From contig JAOTON010001491.1 in NCBI GenBank assembly GCA_034440635.1, positions 1 through 64,000 of the forward strand: DNA of 64,000 nucleotides, given 5' to 3'. Made by a program: the position numbers and the translations under genes. The notes under the pieces were generated by a model that did no database searches, was not told the origin of the DNA, and worked only from the letters and a program-made list of their open reading frames with translations. The DNA comes from Lepas anatifera (taxonomy: Eukaryota; Arthropoda; Thecostraca; Lepadidae). Shown in pieces: positions 22,582-33,570 of this stretch (positions are counted from its first letter, which is position 1; each line of letters opens with the position of its first letter).

Positions 22582-23039
22582 TTAAAAGGAAGGTGACACC
22601 TTTGTCGAATGCTGGAATTTAGTCTAATTAGGGGAACTTTTAGCAAAAAATCATGGAACTGTCCATTATTTCTCTGAAAAATGTACAATAAGCTAAACAT
22701 TTTGATTTTAAAAATGTTCCTCTAGGGAAATAAATACATATCTGCCTGTGGATGATGTCATGATCTGGCAACCACCACCATTTTCAATCCGCTTCAAGGG
22801 CTTCGATTGGCTGATACTCACCGTGACATCAGCATATGTCGTCACACCAACAGCCATGACAACTGTGGTCTGCTGCTAATGGTACATGAGGGGTACATTT
22901 CAGGTAGGAATAAGCTTTTTTCTACGGAAATCTCGAGTTCCAAGAAATATTATATATTGAGTACTGGGTTCTCCGACTTGCTTTCCAACTTCGCTATCTC
23001 AGTTAAAATCATGTTATGAAGGTGCCACATTCCCTTTAA
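22582..23039 (+). mobile_element. AGGGAATGTGGC TTAA MITE, uninterrupted copy
   Basis: Length is 458 bp including TTAA at 22582-22585 and 23036-23039. The right terminus is GAAGGTGCCACATTCCCT; the left is mutated (AAGGAAGGTGACACC). The interior matches 6275-6977 without the hAT insert: AATCATGGAACTGTCCATTA, GATGATGTCATGATCTGGCA, CAGCATATGTCGTCACACCA. It is useful as the empty-site reference for the 6602 insertion. Confidence 0.85.
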
Positions 23040-23149
23040 GAGGTCTAGCCTCTGACTGCTTTTAGGTAGAGCCAACATTAAAATAGGCGTCATTCGATTC
23101 CTCTCGTACCGGCCTGTAGCCCAGTATCCCAGGGCATATTTTAAGGAAT

Positions 23150-23300
23150 TGGAACTGGTGGGCATTCGGCTGAAAAGGGCACGAATTCCCACCAAAAGGG
23201 CACTCCAGAAGCATCAAATGACTGGTGACTGGTGGGCACTGAGCCGTTCAAGGCCGTTCACTGGTGGACATAGCACTGGGGACTGGTGGGCAAAATGCCC
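23150..23300. repeat. Short-motif repeat cluster (ACTGGTGGGCA)
   Basis: The motif (G)ACTGGTGGGCA and close variants occur about five times at irregular spacing, ending in the palindromic GGTGGGCAAAATGCCCACC. It sits between a TTAA MITE and a half MITE. No function is inferred. Confidence 0.5.
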
Positions 23301-23329
23301 ACCACTTTGTAGCTTAAAATATGCCCTGC

Positions 23330-23698
23330 AGTATCCTAAGCCATATTTACAGAAAGGGAGACATTTTTACCAACCCACGTTCTCCATGAATCTTCAAGGC
23401 AGATTTCATACCCCATATCTGACCTCAAGCCAGGGATCTTAGAAAAATCCCAAAACATATTCTGTAACAATGTAACATCCAGTGGGGCGATTGTCTGATG
23501 ATTTTGACCTAAATTAACGCTGCAATCTTCAACACTTGTGTTAGGTAGGATCACTTGGCCTAGCCTGTTAAATTTACCAGATATGACTGAAGCTTAAGAT
23601 TTTGAGGGAAGTAGTACAATCCATTAAGGATCAGGGGTGCCAAGTACGGGCGGCACTTCGCACCACCGTTTATTCGGACCTGCAAGGGGGAGGGTTAA
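23330..23698 (+). mobile_element. Decayed 3' half of an AGGTCA-rich TTAA MITE
   Basis: It aligns by block order with the right half of 5427-6278: a TTCTCCATGAATCTTCAAGG block, ATATCTGACCTCAAGC, GTGGGGCGATTGTCTGATG, GGTAGGATCACTTGGCCT, GGCGGCACTTCGCACCACCG, then GGGAGGGTTAATG with TTAA at 23695-23698. Most AGGTCA hexamers are mutated. The left half is missing. Confidence 0.55.
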
Positions 23699-23829
23699 TG
23701 TTTGTATCAATCTCGCGAAGGTTGGTACATCAATAATCAGATCATTTTCGCGGTAGGTACAGCTTTAAAATATTTACATCTAAAAAACAAACGTAAATAC
23801 TTTTTTTGGTCACATTTTTATTAAAAATT

Positions 23830-23970
23830 CCGGACCCCGGGCAAGATTTTGTGCCTCTAGAAACCAACTCTGGAGGCCCTGAGATCAGCTCCTGGGCCCT
23901 GAAGCCAAGCGCATGGCTTGGGGAATGCGAGACTAGCTCTTGAGCCCCCAATATTTACTATTGAGACCCT
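23830..23970. repeat. Degenerate minisatellite (CCAGCTCTGGGGGCC-type)
   Basis: Four to five loose units of about 20-28 bp contain CAACTCTGGAGGCCCTGAGA, CAGCTCCTGGGCCCTGAA and CTAGCTCTTGAGCCCCC. The same unit type is visible at 2030-2250 and 53220-53350, so it is a dispersed degenerate tandem repeat. Confidence 0.5.
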
Positions 23971-24006
23971 CCGAGATAAGTGCTTCGATGTTTCAGAGCT
24001 TATGTG

Positions 24007-24800
24007 CAGTGCTGGGCGCGTTCCTCGATTTTTGGTGGTGCGTTAGCGCTCCTGCGTTCCTCCGGCCGCAGTTAGTGCTCTTCTGGAATAGCGCTCCTCA
24101 ATTTTTCACTCGGTGCGCTAGCGCTCCTGCGTTCCTGTGTTCCAAACTAGTAACCCGCAATTGACCTGGGTCCAGAGCCGAACGCTACTGACCAAGGGGA
24201 TTCGCCCCCTCTCCCTCCCCCAGTTAACTCAGCTTCTTAAAAAAAGAAATGAAAAGAAAAAATGTCGCATTTTATTAAAAAATGAAATAATGCGAGTTAG
24301 GTACACCGCACAAACTAGTTCAATCCAACAAGGTTAACGAAAATGTTCAATCTTAGATAGTGCATGGACATCGAAAACAAAATAACTATTTCTATGACCA
24401 ACAATGATGCGTGAAATCCACTCAAGCATAGGTATTTGCAAGTATATTCACGTAACATACTGTAACAAACACTTCCAACAAGCATGGCAATACTTGCGCC
24501 AGACGTTATGCACCTCTGTGTTGCAAGGATAGGCTACAGAGGGCGCTGCGAATGTGCATTTTTCCGTATATTATGCAGTTAAGCTGTCAAGGTGTATACT
24601 TTTATGTAGTTCAATTTCTTCAGTGCAGGGTTCACGCTTCATACAATGAGGAGCGCTTCAAAATTTAGGCAGTGCGCTCCTCTTACTTGCGCTCGTTGGA
24701 AAAAACTTTACGATCCTGCGCTCTTGCGTTCCTAAAAAGGCAGTGCGTACGTACGCAAGAGCACAGGAGCGCACGAAAGGAGTGCACTTGCCTAGCTCTG
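24007..24800. mobile_element. Candidate hAT-like element, about 794 bp
   Basis: The left end CAGTGCTGGGCGCGTTCCT and the right end (complement CAGAGCTAGGCAAGTGCACT) are hAT-like inverted termini beginning CAG. Sub-terminal GCGCTCCTGCGTTCCT-type repeats occur near both ends (24038-24140 and 24655-24775, inverted relative to each other). The flanking octamers CTTATGTG and CTCATATG match at 6 of 8 positions, compatible with a decayed TSD. The interior is AT-rich without a transposase frame. Confidence 0.6.
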
Positions 24801-24839
24801 CTCATATGATAAACTCTGAGACCATAAATAAGAAATTGA

Positions 24840-26190
24840 GGAGGTCTGGCGAGGGGCCCCGAGCGGAGGGCGCTGTTTGGCCTGCGACTCGAAGGTAGGC
24901 CGGTCGACCAGTGGGTGCTGCAGCATGTCGTCCTGTAGGGCGACTGGGCGCCGCACTGCCGCCGCTTGCGGCCCTTAGGTACGTTGGTCAGACGGTTGCT
25001 GGGAGGACGCTGGTAACAGAAGTTCTGGCGCGCGTCCACGCGAGAGAAGGCCACAGGGGTTATGAAGAGGTTGGCAGGCCGGTGAAGATGTCAAATTTTT
25101 CCTTGGCCACCAGAGACGATTCTGGGGGTTTGCCGCCCCAACGCAGCGGCGGCGAAGCAGCAAGGAAAGTCGGTGCCCACCCGGTCAGGGCCCAGGTCGG
25201 AGGTGAGCGGTCACGCCCTCCGGCAGCCCAATGTCCATGTATTGGTGTGTCCGTACTCAATGTCCAGGCACCTCCTCGCCCCGGAGCCCCGTCAGACGCC
25301 TGGTGCCGATGGAGGGGGCCTATGCTTGGAGGCGTTGACCAAGTGGTAAGCCTGCGAGCGGTAAGCGAGCCTGCGACTCGGGTAGGCCAGTCGACCAGTG
25401 GGTGCTGCGGCATGTGGTCCTGCAGGCGGGAGAGCCCGGGCGCCGCACTGCGCCGCTTGCGGCCCTCCGGTACGCTGGTTAGGCGGTTGTTGGGAGGATG
25501 CCCGTAGTGTGGTTCGAGGCGTGTCCACGCGAGAGAAGGCCACAGGCGGTATGGGAGGCTGGCGGGTCGAGTCGGGTAGGCTGCGTCCATGGGAGGTGGG
25601 TACTACGTCCGTGTGATCGAGCTACCAGCTCGTCATCGGTAGGAACTGGAAGATGAGGCCGGCAGGCAGCAGAAAACCAGAAGGTAGACCACCAGGCGAT
25701 GTCGTGTCGTCTCCTGGTCACAGAGATGGGTGGGCGGTAGACAGGGGAAGCAGGTGGATAGGCGCGTCCCAGGCAGACGTCCAGGAAGGCGGCATCGCGG
25801 CCCCCGGCGGCGACACCGCCGGGCAGGAGTAGCGCGGCAGTCAGCCGCCAGCGACGGGGGACGCAGCCCGGCCGACCTCATCAGCCTTCCCGGAATACGC
25901 ACACTCCGTAGGTCCACGAGACCTCGTCCCCGGCGGATCAGGACGCCGACGAGCGCGACACCACAACCGCAGCAGAGTCGAAAGGCCGGGCGGACGCGCC
26001 CTCACCACACCCCCGCCGGCCTGCGGGGGCGCGGCCGGTCGCGGTGGATCGCCACCGGGCCACCAGAGATGATGCCGGGAGAGTCGCCAACTCAACGTAG
26101 CGGCGACGAAAGCAGCGAGGAAAAGCCGGCGCCCAACCAGCCAGGGCCGAGGTCGGAGGTGAGCGGCCACGACCTGAAAATATGCAATAG
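24840..26190. repeat. GC-rich block with two rearranged repeat units
   Basis: The segment at about 24870-25080 (GTCGACCAGTGGGTGCTGC ... TCCACGCGAGAGAAGGCCAC) recurs at about 25365-25570 with roughly 85-90% similarity by eye. The segment at about 25100-25210 (GGCCACCAGAGACGATTC ... AGGTCGGAGGTGAGCGG) recurs at about 26055-26180. The second unit carries about 480 bp of extra sequence between its two halves. Long open frames exist on both strands because of GC content, and none shows a known domain. It could be a tandem-repeat UTR or LTR-like portion of an unrecognised retroelement, or a satellite. Confidence 0.55.
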
Positions 26191-26194
26191 TTAG

Positions 26195-27470
26195 GGATGT
26201 GCGGGGAAACAGGGTCAGCGGCAGACCAGCAGGAGGCGGGCGAACATTGGTGAGATTGGTCAAGGGCATACAGACCGTGCAGTGCGGCTAGCAAAGGGTG
26301 GGAAGACTACGAGCCCGACGTCGACCCCACCAACCCGGTGTTAGTTCAAGCTTGAAACCTTAATATTTTCTTAAAAATGGCCACCCCCAACCAATGAACA
26401 GCCCTCCGCCAACACATTAGGGCCCTGTCCCATGTAAAGAAAGAAAGTAAGAAAAAAGACAGTTTGGACCAGGAGAAGGGGGTGCACTAAAGGGACTAGT
26501 CAAAGACAGGTTTTGGAACAGATCAAAAAGTGGCGTATTGACTAGTTTTCACAATTTTCACACCACACCACACCACCTCCACCAAATCACCGGCCTATTC
26601 ACTTTTTTTAACTGGGGCCGATCCTTGAAAATATGGAACTTAATAAACGCGTTCAAAAGGTATCAGGCAAATTATTCCGGCAGACAAATATTATTATTCC
26701 AAAGACACTATGCCGCTCCTCCTCTCAGGGCCATTGTGGGAGGCGAGGAACTTAATCTGCGTTCAACCAGAGCTCAATCGTCACGACAAAACCGGTGGGC
26801 ATAACAAATGCTTTTTCCACTCCAGTATGTCTTAGCCTGCACATGGTGACAGATATCACAGGTTCCGCTGATTTATCTGATGTTAATAACTTACATAATT
26901 TGGCTGATTTGTCGTTAAATATATCCAAGACAGTCGTGTTTTGGCTATTTCCATGTCATTTTGGTGATTTTTATTTTTTCCATTTTTTCCATTCGAGTTT
27001 TTTTCTCCGTCAATGCCATAATTACATTTTTCTTGAACTAAAGGTCCCCAAAAAATGATACGAATAAAGATATAGTAAGTATTTCAGGTTACATTAAAAG
27101 TGTCCTTTTTCTCCCGGGGTGCCCCTCAAAGTTGGTGTGCCCTCCCATACCAAAGCTCTGGCTGCACCCCTGCGGCTCACTGAAATTTTGATGGTGAGTT
27201 AAGTTGGAATTGAGCGAATTGCTTTCAGCTCGCGACTTGAGTTGAGCCGAATAAAAAATCTGAAATGCACACCTCTGCTCTCTTCTAAGCTAGTGAAAAA
27301 CCTTGATGTTTGAAGTGATTGCTCGATTTTCAACTTGTATCCTAATATGAATATGTGCTTTTTAGTGAAAAAGCTATCAAACAGCTTATTTTTAAAATAT
27401 ATAAAAACCTTCAAGAGATCTATTAAAGGACATTCTTCTCACTTTTGCGCTGAATTATTTGCTAACCTCA
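26195..27470. other. No supported gene; AT-rich with degenerate repeat units beginning near 27.2 kb
   Basis: From about 27240 a degenerate unit starts (TGTGCTTTTTAGTGAAAAAGC ... CAAGAGATCTATTAAAGGAC). It recurs near 28110, 29100-29290, 29450-29530 and 30880. No gene features are seen at 26195-27200. Confidence 0.4.
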
Positions 27471-27475
27471 GCCAG

Positions 27476-27822
27476 ATTGACAATTTTGACCTGTAGGGAA
27501 TTTTCATGGACCCAAATTTTTATCATCTGAAGCTTAGACTAGACAAAATAAAAATACTTGCTCTCCAAATCACCTATACACAGAAAAATAATGCATGAAA
27601 GTTATTTGGAGATTTTTTGTACGTCATAGCGGAGTCGTAAATAATTCGTTCATTGCGAGCACTTTCTCCACTCGAGATTAAACAAGTTGATCATCAGCTG
27701 GTTTAATCTCGAGTGGCGAAAGTCCGCACAACGAACGAATTTTTTGTACATTTTATCTAGTCCAAGCTTCAGAGAATGCGAAGTTTGTGTCCATGAAAAC
27801 TCTAAATGTGTCAAAATTGCCA
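27476..27822. repeat. Large foldback (inverted repeat) with a perfect 16-bp inner stem
   Basis: The inner arms CCACTCGAGATTAAAC (27668-27683) and its complement (27701-27716) are separated by 17 bp. The homology continues outward: TTCGTTC-TTG, then CTGAAGCTT-GACTAGA-AAAAT, then TTTTCATGGAC, then CAATTTTGAC, all present inverted on both sides. The right arm is about 120 bp. The left arm carries about 95 extra bp (27553-27645), which itself contains a CTCCAAAT/ATTTGGAG mini-stem. The right end abuts the TSD of the MITE at 27833. This could be a foldback transposon or an inverted duplication of the local repeat. Confidence 0.8.
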
Positions 27823-27832
27823 TCCTTGAACC

Positions 27833-28104
27833 CATATGCGGATCCAGGATTGCCGATGGGGGGACACCTTCCCGGGGAGGCGCCATCCAGACCAGGGAGG
27901 CGCCACTTTTGACCGGCAAAATCTATTAGGTGGGCGCCAAATCCTATCGGTGGGCGCCGATTTTCGCATCCTGGGGGAAGGGGTGGGAAGCGACATTTTA
28001 GGGGGGCGCCATCGACCTTTCAGGGGGCGCCGTGACCATTTCAGGGGGCGCCGAGGGTCGATCGGGTGGGGCACGTGCCCCTTGCCCCCCTGGATCTGCC
28101 TGTG
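27833..28104 (+). mobile_element. hAT-like GGATCC MITE, 272 bp, perfect 8-bp TSD
   Basis: It begins CATATGCGGATCCAGGATTG and ends CCCTGGATCTGCCTGTG. The flanking CTTGAACC is identical at 27825-27832 and 28105-28112. The interior is a series of GGGGGCGCC boxes alternating with short spacers (CATCGACCTTTCAG, GTGACCATTTCAG, GAGGGTCGATCG). It is the longest uninterrupted copy here and the best reference for the family. It has no ORF of its own. Confidence 0.92.
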
Positions 28105-28205
28105 CTTGAACCTTAATGTGAAGCGAATACTAGCTTTTCCGCCTTGGTACTAATATATGCTCATCAGTGACAAAGTAACCAAAGATCAAGTACCCTAGTG
28201 AAAAC

Positions 28206-29053
28206 TTATCACGCGCATTGACGGGGGGGCGGGTACCCGCCCCCTCGAGTTTGCCAAAGATAGCAGTAAAACGGCGGTGCGTAGCGCCGCCGTACTTGGC
28301 ATACCTTTTCCCTCATCCTTTTTACAACTTCTGTGAAAATTTTAAAGTTAGGTCATCTCAGGTCAGGTCGCCAGTACAGGTCAAGTGACCTGACCTCAAA
28401 AAAAAGTTTAAGAGTCGGAGTCGGAGCAGGGTGAACTTATCCGATTAAAACTCATATCACATAATGTTCCCACCGAGTTCTCTAAAATATATTCCGGTAT
28501 TTTTTATATCGATGACCTAAGGTCAGGTACGAGGCATGACCTCTCCATTGGAAATACATAGGAAAAATGGTTTTTACTGTATAACTCAGTAACGAATAGT
28601 GATAGAGCGTTTATGTTAGCTTTATTAGACTCGCCTTGGTTTCGCAGTTCTAATGATATGCATTTTATATAATTTAACAATGACCTGACCTAAGGTCAGG
28701 TCAAATCATTGATTTGACCTAGCAAGGTCAAATTATATATCATTCGATTCGGCTTGCTGCGAGGATTCATATCGTTTATGTGGTTTTGCTGTATCCTTAT
28801 TTGTTCAGATGTAATGGCCGAAAAGCTTAATTTACATGTTATCCCTATTACGGCATGTTTTGACCTCTCGTGACCCTAAATGTGACCTGACAAAAAATGG
28901 TTCAAATATTTTTGATGGAGAAGTGGATGGGCAACCAAACGCCGTTTACCGTTTTTTGCTGCCTACCGTGGTTCTCGAGATCTTAGGGGGGCGGGTACCC
29001 GCCCCCCCTCGTCAAAGCGAATGTGGCTCAGACCCCGTCAATGCGCGTGTTAA
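28206..29053 (-). mobile_element. AGGTCA-rich TTAA MITE, full-length reverse copy
   Basis: Length is 848 bp; TTAT (mutated) lies at 28206-28209 and TTAA at 29050-29053. The TIRs are CACGCGCATTGACGGGGG and its complement. Palindromic GGGCGGGTACCCGCCC lies near both ends (about 28228 and 28988), and the ACGGCGG/CCGCCGT hairpin at 28272-28294. The 23-bp double-half-site palindrome is at 28681-28703. It is almost collinear with 5427-6278 in reverse. No transposase. Confidence 0.88.
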
Positions 29054-29311
29054 CAAAGAAAATATCTACTTAGAACTTCAACTTACTTTTCCAATAAGTT
29101 ATTGATTAACCTTAGTTTAAAGCAACTATTCGCTTTTCGGCTTGCGTCACAACAAAATGTGTGCTTTTTAGTAAACAAATCGAAGAGCTTGATAGTAAAA
29201 TGTTAGAAATATCAAGAGATCTAGTAAAAGACATTCAACTCAGTTTCACACAGAGTTATTTACTAACCTTAGTGTGAAGTGACTACCCGCGTTTCGGCTT
29301 GGGTCCCAATG

Positions 29312-29466
29312 CATAGGCGGATCCAGGGGGCAAAGGGGGCACGTGCCCCTCCCCGATCGACCCTCGGCGCCCCCTGAAATGGTCACGGCGCCCCCTGAAA
29401 GGTCGATGGCGCCCCCGATTGTCCCGGGAGGTGCCCCCCCGATCGGCAATCCTGGATCCGCGTATG
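29312..29466 (-). mobile_element. hAT-like GGATCC MITE, internally deleted, perfect 8-bp TSD
   Basis: A 155-bp element starting CATAGGCGGATCCAGGGGG and ending CCTGGATCCGCGTATG, with TCCCAATG at 29304-29311 and 29467-29474. It carries the same GGCGCCCCCTGAAA boxes as 27833 in reverse but lacks about 115 bp of the middle. It is inserted in the degenerate local repeat. Confidence 0.92.
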
Positions 29467-29815
29467 TCCCAATGTGCTTATCAGTGACAAAGCAATCAAA
29501 TAGCTTGCTTTGGATCATGACTGATAAGTGAAAAGTTGCTTTGTAGCCGAGAAAAATGTAAAACAAAAATATTGAAAGCAAGTGTTTAGTTCTTGGGACT
29601 AGGCTTTCATTCATGCTAGCCTTAATAGAAAAGCAAAAGTGGCTAATCACTTAGGCTGCACCATTTTTGGGTAGATTTCTAAGGTAAGTGAAAATTAATT
29701 GAGAACATGCTGGTGGAGTACTCTAGATTAAAAATAATAAAAATATACCCAAAAGAAATAACTACATTGGGAGATGTAGATAGTCCTTAGGACTAGACTT
29801 TCACTTATACTAGAC

Positions 29816-30833
29816 TTAACACGCGCCCCGCTGGGGGGGCGAAATTCGCCCCCCTCCCTGTTTTTTCCCAGATAGCTCAAGAACAAAGAGACGCAGAACA
29901 ACGAAACTTACGGTACTTTATTCCTGATTAATTTTACACATTTGATAACATTTTTTAGTTAAGGTCATGTCAGGTCAAGGAGCTATTCAGGGTCAAGTGA
30001 CCCGACCTTAAAACCTAAAATTACGAGTTTGAAGCAGCGCCCAGGGAACATTAGCAAACCGATCAGTTTGAAACTTTTACAATATGATAAGGTCATTAGG
30101 TTCTACAAATCTGCTATCTCGGAATTTTGATATTGGTGACCTAAGGTGGGGTCAATTTTTTGTCTACTCCATTATAAGTCTATGGTGAAAAATAGAATGG
30201 ACTCGTTTTCAGGAAATACTGGATAGATAGGCTGAAAATCCTCAAAATGTCTATTCTTACCACAATCTTGACCATAAAGTTAAGTTTTTGAGCATCTGAC
30301 CTCTCAAAGGTCATATCAGGTCACGGGGAGCAGAGAGTGATTGTTTTGCCAATAACTTCTCACTGAATTGAGATAAAGCTCCCATTCTGCTTGCATTGTG
30401 TTTATATTGTCACGGGAAGTCGATCAACATGCAGCATGACTATACCAGGTCACTCTGTGATCCTGACCAAGATCGAGGTCAGGTCATTTTCACTATTTGA
30501 CCTACCAAGGTCATATTATACATCATTCGATTTGCCGCGATGAGAGGAATCCAATGATGCATAAATATTTGCTCTAGCTCTCCTGAGGGCAGATTTAGAA
30601 AGGGAAATGTACACTGTTCTGTTGTAAGCCTATGGAGGATTCTTTGACCTATGCTGACCTCAATAGTGACCTGACATAAAGATACTTCGTATAAATTCTC
30701 TTCGTCTTGTCAAGAGCTTTCGAACACAGCCCGTAATTTTCCTTTAGCTTTCGTGGGGAACGAGATACGGAGGGGGCGGAAAACGCCCCCACTGGGGCGC
30801 GTCATGCAAGGGACCCCAGCGGGCGCGTGTTAA
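29816..30833 (-). mobile_element. AGGTCA-rich TTAA MITE, third subfamily (1.02 kb)
   Basis: TTAA lies at 29816-29819 and 30830-30833. The TIRs are CACGCGCCCCGCTGGGGG and complement CACGCGCCCGCTGGGGTC. The interior includes AAGGTCATGTCAGGTCAAGG, AAGTGACCCGACCT, and the reverse of the shared core near 30130 (TGATATTGGTGACCTAAGG). A homologous local repeat unit at 29590-29660 reads through CTAGCCTTAATAGAAAAG without the element, so it acts as an empty site and supports a TTAA duplication. Confidence 0.82.
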
Positions 30834-31574
30834 TGGAAAAGCGAAGGCGTCTAGTCATTTGTCCAATGAGTCTGAAAATAGGTAAGTCTAGGTATTTTGG
30901 GTATGTCTGCTTATGATCCAATATGTGCTAATCAGTGAGATCACCAAAACGCAGAATCTACCCAATTTTAACCCTCATAAGGTATTCATAAAGCATCCAC
31001 TACATTGGGTACCTATTGCAACAAGCCGCCACTGAGAGCGGGCATGTCAATTCCAATGGTCTGGATCTTTCTACTTCAATTATTGATACGATTTTGAAGT
31101 CAGCATGGCCTCTAAGAAAGCTTCTTAGGCTAGGCAGAAATTAGAGTAAAAAGGCAAAGTAGCTACCTATCCCAGGAATAATTATCGAAGGATCAAGTAA
31201 CTCATGTAAGGTCTAAAAAAATTGAATTTCTTTTTTTTGTGTCAGGAAGTGATCCAAAAAGGAGGAAAAACTGGCGTGCACTTGGTTCCATCATAGTCCT
31301 ATGGCATCAGATTGTTTTAGCAAACATCACATTCATACGTCCTACAGACCATGGGTGGATATCTCTGTTCTATTCGGAAGGGGAGGGGTTTCTGGATGGG
31401 TTAACAACACTATTAGATAGGTAGGGTAGTACAAGTTCTATACAAACCCCTATGGGTGTAGAGGTGTCGCCACAGATCTTTCGAGTAGGGGGGGGTGGGG
31501 GCGGCCAGTGACGAAGCTCTACGTTCATGCTACAGACTGGCCCCAGGGGTGGATCCAGGGGTGACAAAAAGCTC
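30834..31574. other. Degenerate local repeat then unique sequence; no gene
   Basis: The first about 100 bp complete the local repeat unit interrupted by the preceding MITE. From 31440 to 31560, G-rich sequence includes CAGGGGTGGATCCAGGGGTG, a hAT-like terminus without a detectable partner. No coding evidence. Confidence 0.4.
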
Positions 31575-31755
31575 CCTACCCCAACCACCCGATTTTCGCC
31601 CATTTTCTTAAACAACCATAGCAATATGTTTTCAAGATTCTAAGCCCCACTAACGACCAAAAACCCCTGCCCCCGACCACCCGATTTTCGCCTATGCTCT
31701 TAAAAAAACATTTAAATATGCTTTTCATGATTTTGGGTTCCATAGCCCCTAACTA
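31575..31755. repeat. Tandem duplication, about 2 x 90 bp
   Basis: Two units share CCGACCACCCGATTTTCGCC (with one CCAACC variant), a TCTTAAA-AAACAT stretch and a TTTTCA-GATT stretch. They are about 80% similar. There is no coding content. Confidence 0.6.
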
Positions 31756-31767
31756 TTCGCCTGTATC

Positions 31768-32058
31768 CATTGACGGACGCAGGGGGGCATTCCGGCCATT
31801 CCCCCAAAGCGCTGGAGGGGTGGGGGCCAAACTATCTTTTGGCACCTCCCAAACTCCTGATTTTTTTAAGGTGTTAGGTCTGTAGAGCAAAAAATATTCG
31901 CTCGCCCCCCCAGAAGAGTGATCATGAAGTTGGAGAGGCAGCTTAAACTAGGTCTGTCGAGCACCCAAATTGCACGTAACACCCCCCCGCCCCCTCCCCC
32001 AGGAGGATAGGCAGACATGGGTTTGCCCCCACAAAACTTGGATCTGCGTCCGCCCCTG
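31768..32058 (+). mobile_element. hAT-like MITE, GGACGCAG family, copy 2
   Basis: A 291-bp element starting CATTGACGGACGCAGG and ending CTGCGTCCGCCCCTG. The flanks CCTGTATC (31760-31767) and CCTTTATC (32059-32066) match at 7 of 8. It is collinear with 8917-9201: AAAGCGCTGGAGG, CAAACTATCTT, TAGGTCTGT-GAGCA, GAGTGATCATGAAGTTGGAG, GGCAGACATGGGTTTG. Confidence 0.87.
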
Positions 32059-32143
32059 CCTTTATCCGGCCCCTAATTACCCAGGAATGATGTCCCAAAG
32101 ATTTATTTCAGCTTCGGGCATCCAGGAAGTCATGCCACTATAC

Positions 32144-32392
32144 CATAAGCGGATCCAGGGGGACACGTGCCCCCCCCGATCGACCCTCGGCGCCCCATGA
32201 AGTGGTCACAGCCCCCCTGAAAGGTCGATAGCGCCGCCTGAAATGCTACTTCCTACCCCCCTCCCCCCAGGATGCGAAAATCGTCGCCCACCGATAGGAT
32301 TTTGCGCCCATCTGGTAGGTTTTGGCGGTCAAAAGTGGCGCCCCCCGGGCCGGAAGTCGTCCCCCCGATCGGCATTCCTGGATCCGCCTATG
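32144..32392 (-). mobile_element. hAT-like GGATCC MITE, perfect 8-bp TSD
   Basis: A 249-bp element, start CATAAGCGGATCCAGGGG, end CCTGGATCCGCCTATG, flanked by CACTATAC at 32136-32143 and 32393-32400. Its interior is the reverse of 27833 with small indels. It lies 85 bp from the GGACGCAG MITE and 50 bp from the next one, so three hAT-like MITEs sit within about 0.9 kb. Confidence 0.92.
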
Positions 32393-32442
32393 CACTATAC
32401 TCCCCGATGTAATCTCTGTACCTAGGTTCCTACCTACCTGAA

Positions 32443-32690
32443 CACAGTCGTAGAAACAGAGGGACCAGGGGCCATGGCAGCTCCAAAATCTGGCCAAAAC
32501 AATTTATAATAATCACACTCATCTCAGCCAAAATAGGCGGAAGTCGGACATTTTAATAATCAGACGGTGCAGAAGGCAACGAGGAGTCCAAATTCAGAGA
32601 ATTCTTGGTCGTAGCATGGAAAGTTCCTTGTCAGCTTCATTTGGAAGTTTGGCTGGCCCCTCCAATATTCTGGACGTTCCTGCGCCTATG
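32443..32690 (+). mobile_element. hAT-like MITE (GGCGTCGC-type), decayed copy
   Basis: It matches 6602-6838 and 9210-9438 from the GCCAAAA block on: GGACATTTTAATAATCAGA, GCAGAAGGCAACGAGGAG, TGTCAGCTTCATTTGG, ending CCTGCGCCTATG. The left end CACAGTCG is mutated. Flanks TACCTGAA (32435-32442) and TGCCTGAA (32691-32698) match at 7 of 8. Confidence 0.75.

Positions 32691-33570
<880 letters not shown>

Noticed and set aside
24911..26294. Long GC-rich frames on both strands (up to 198 aa)
   Set aside because: High GC removes stops on both strands, the frames cover a duplicated repeat block, and no domain is recognisable.
27470..29480. CRISPR-like array from repeated G/C boxes
   Set aside because: The repeats are MITE interiors of variable spacing in a eukaryotic context, with no cas genes.
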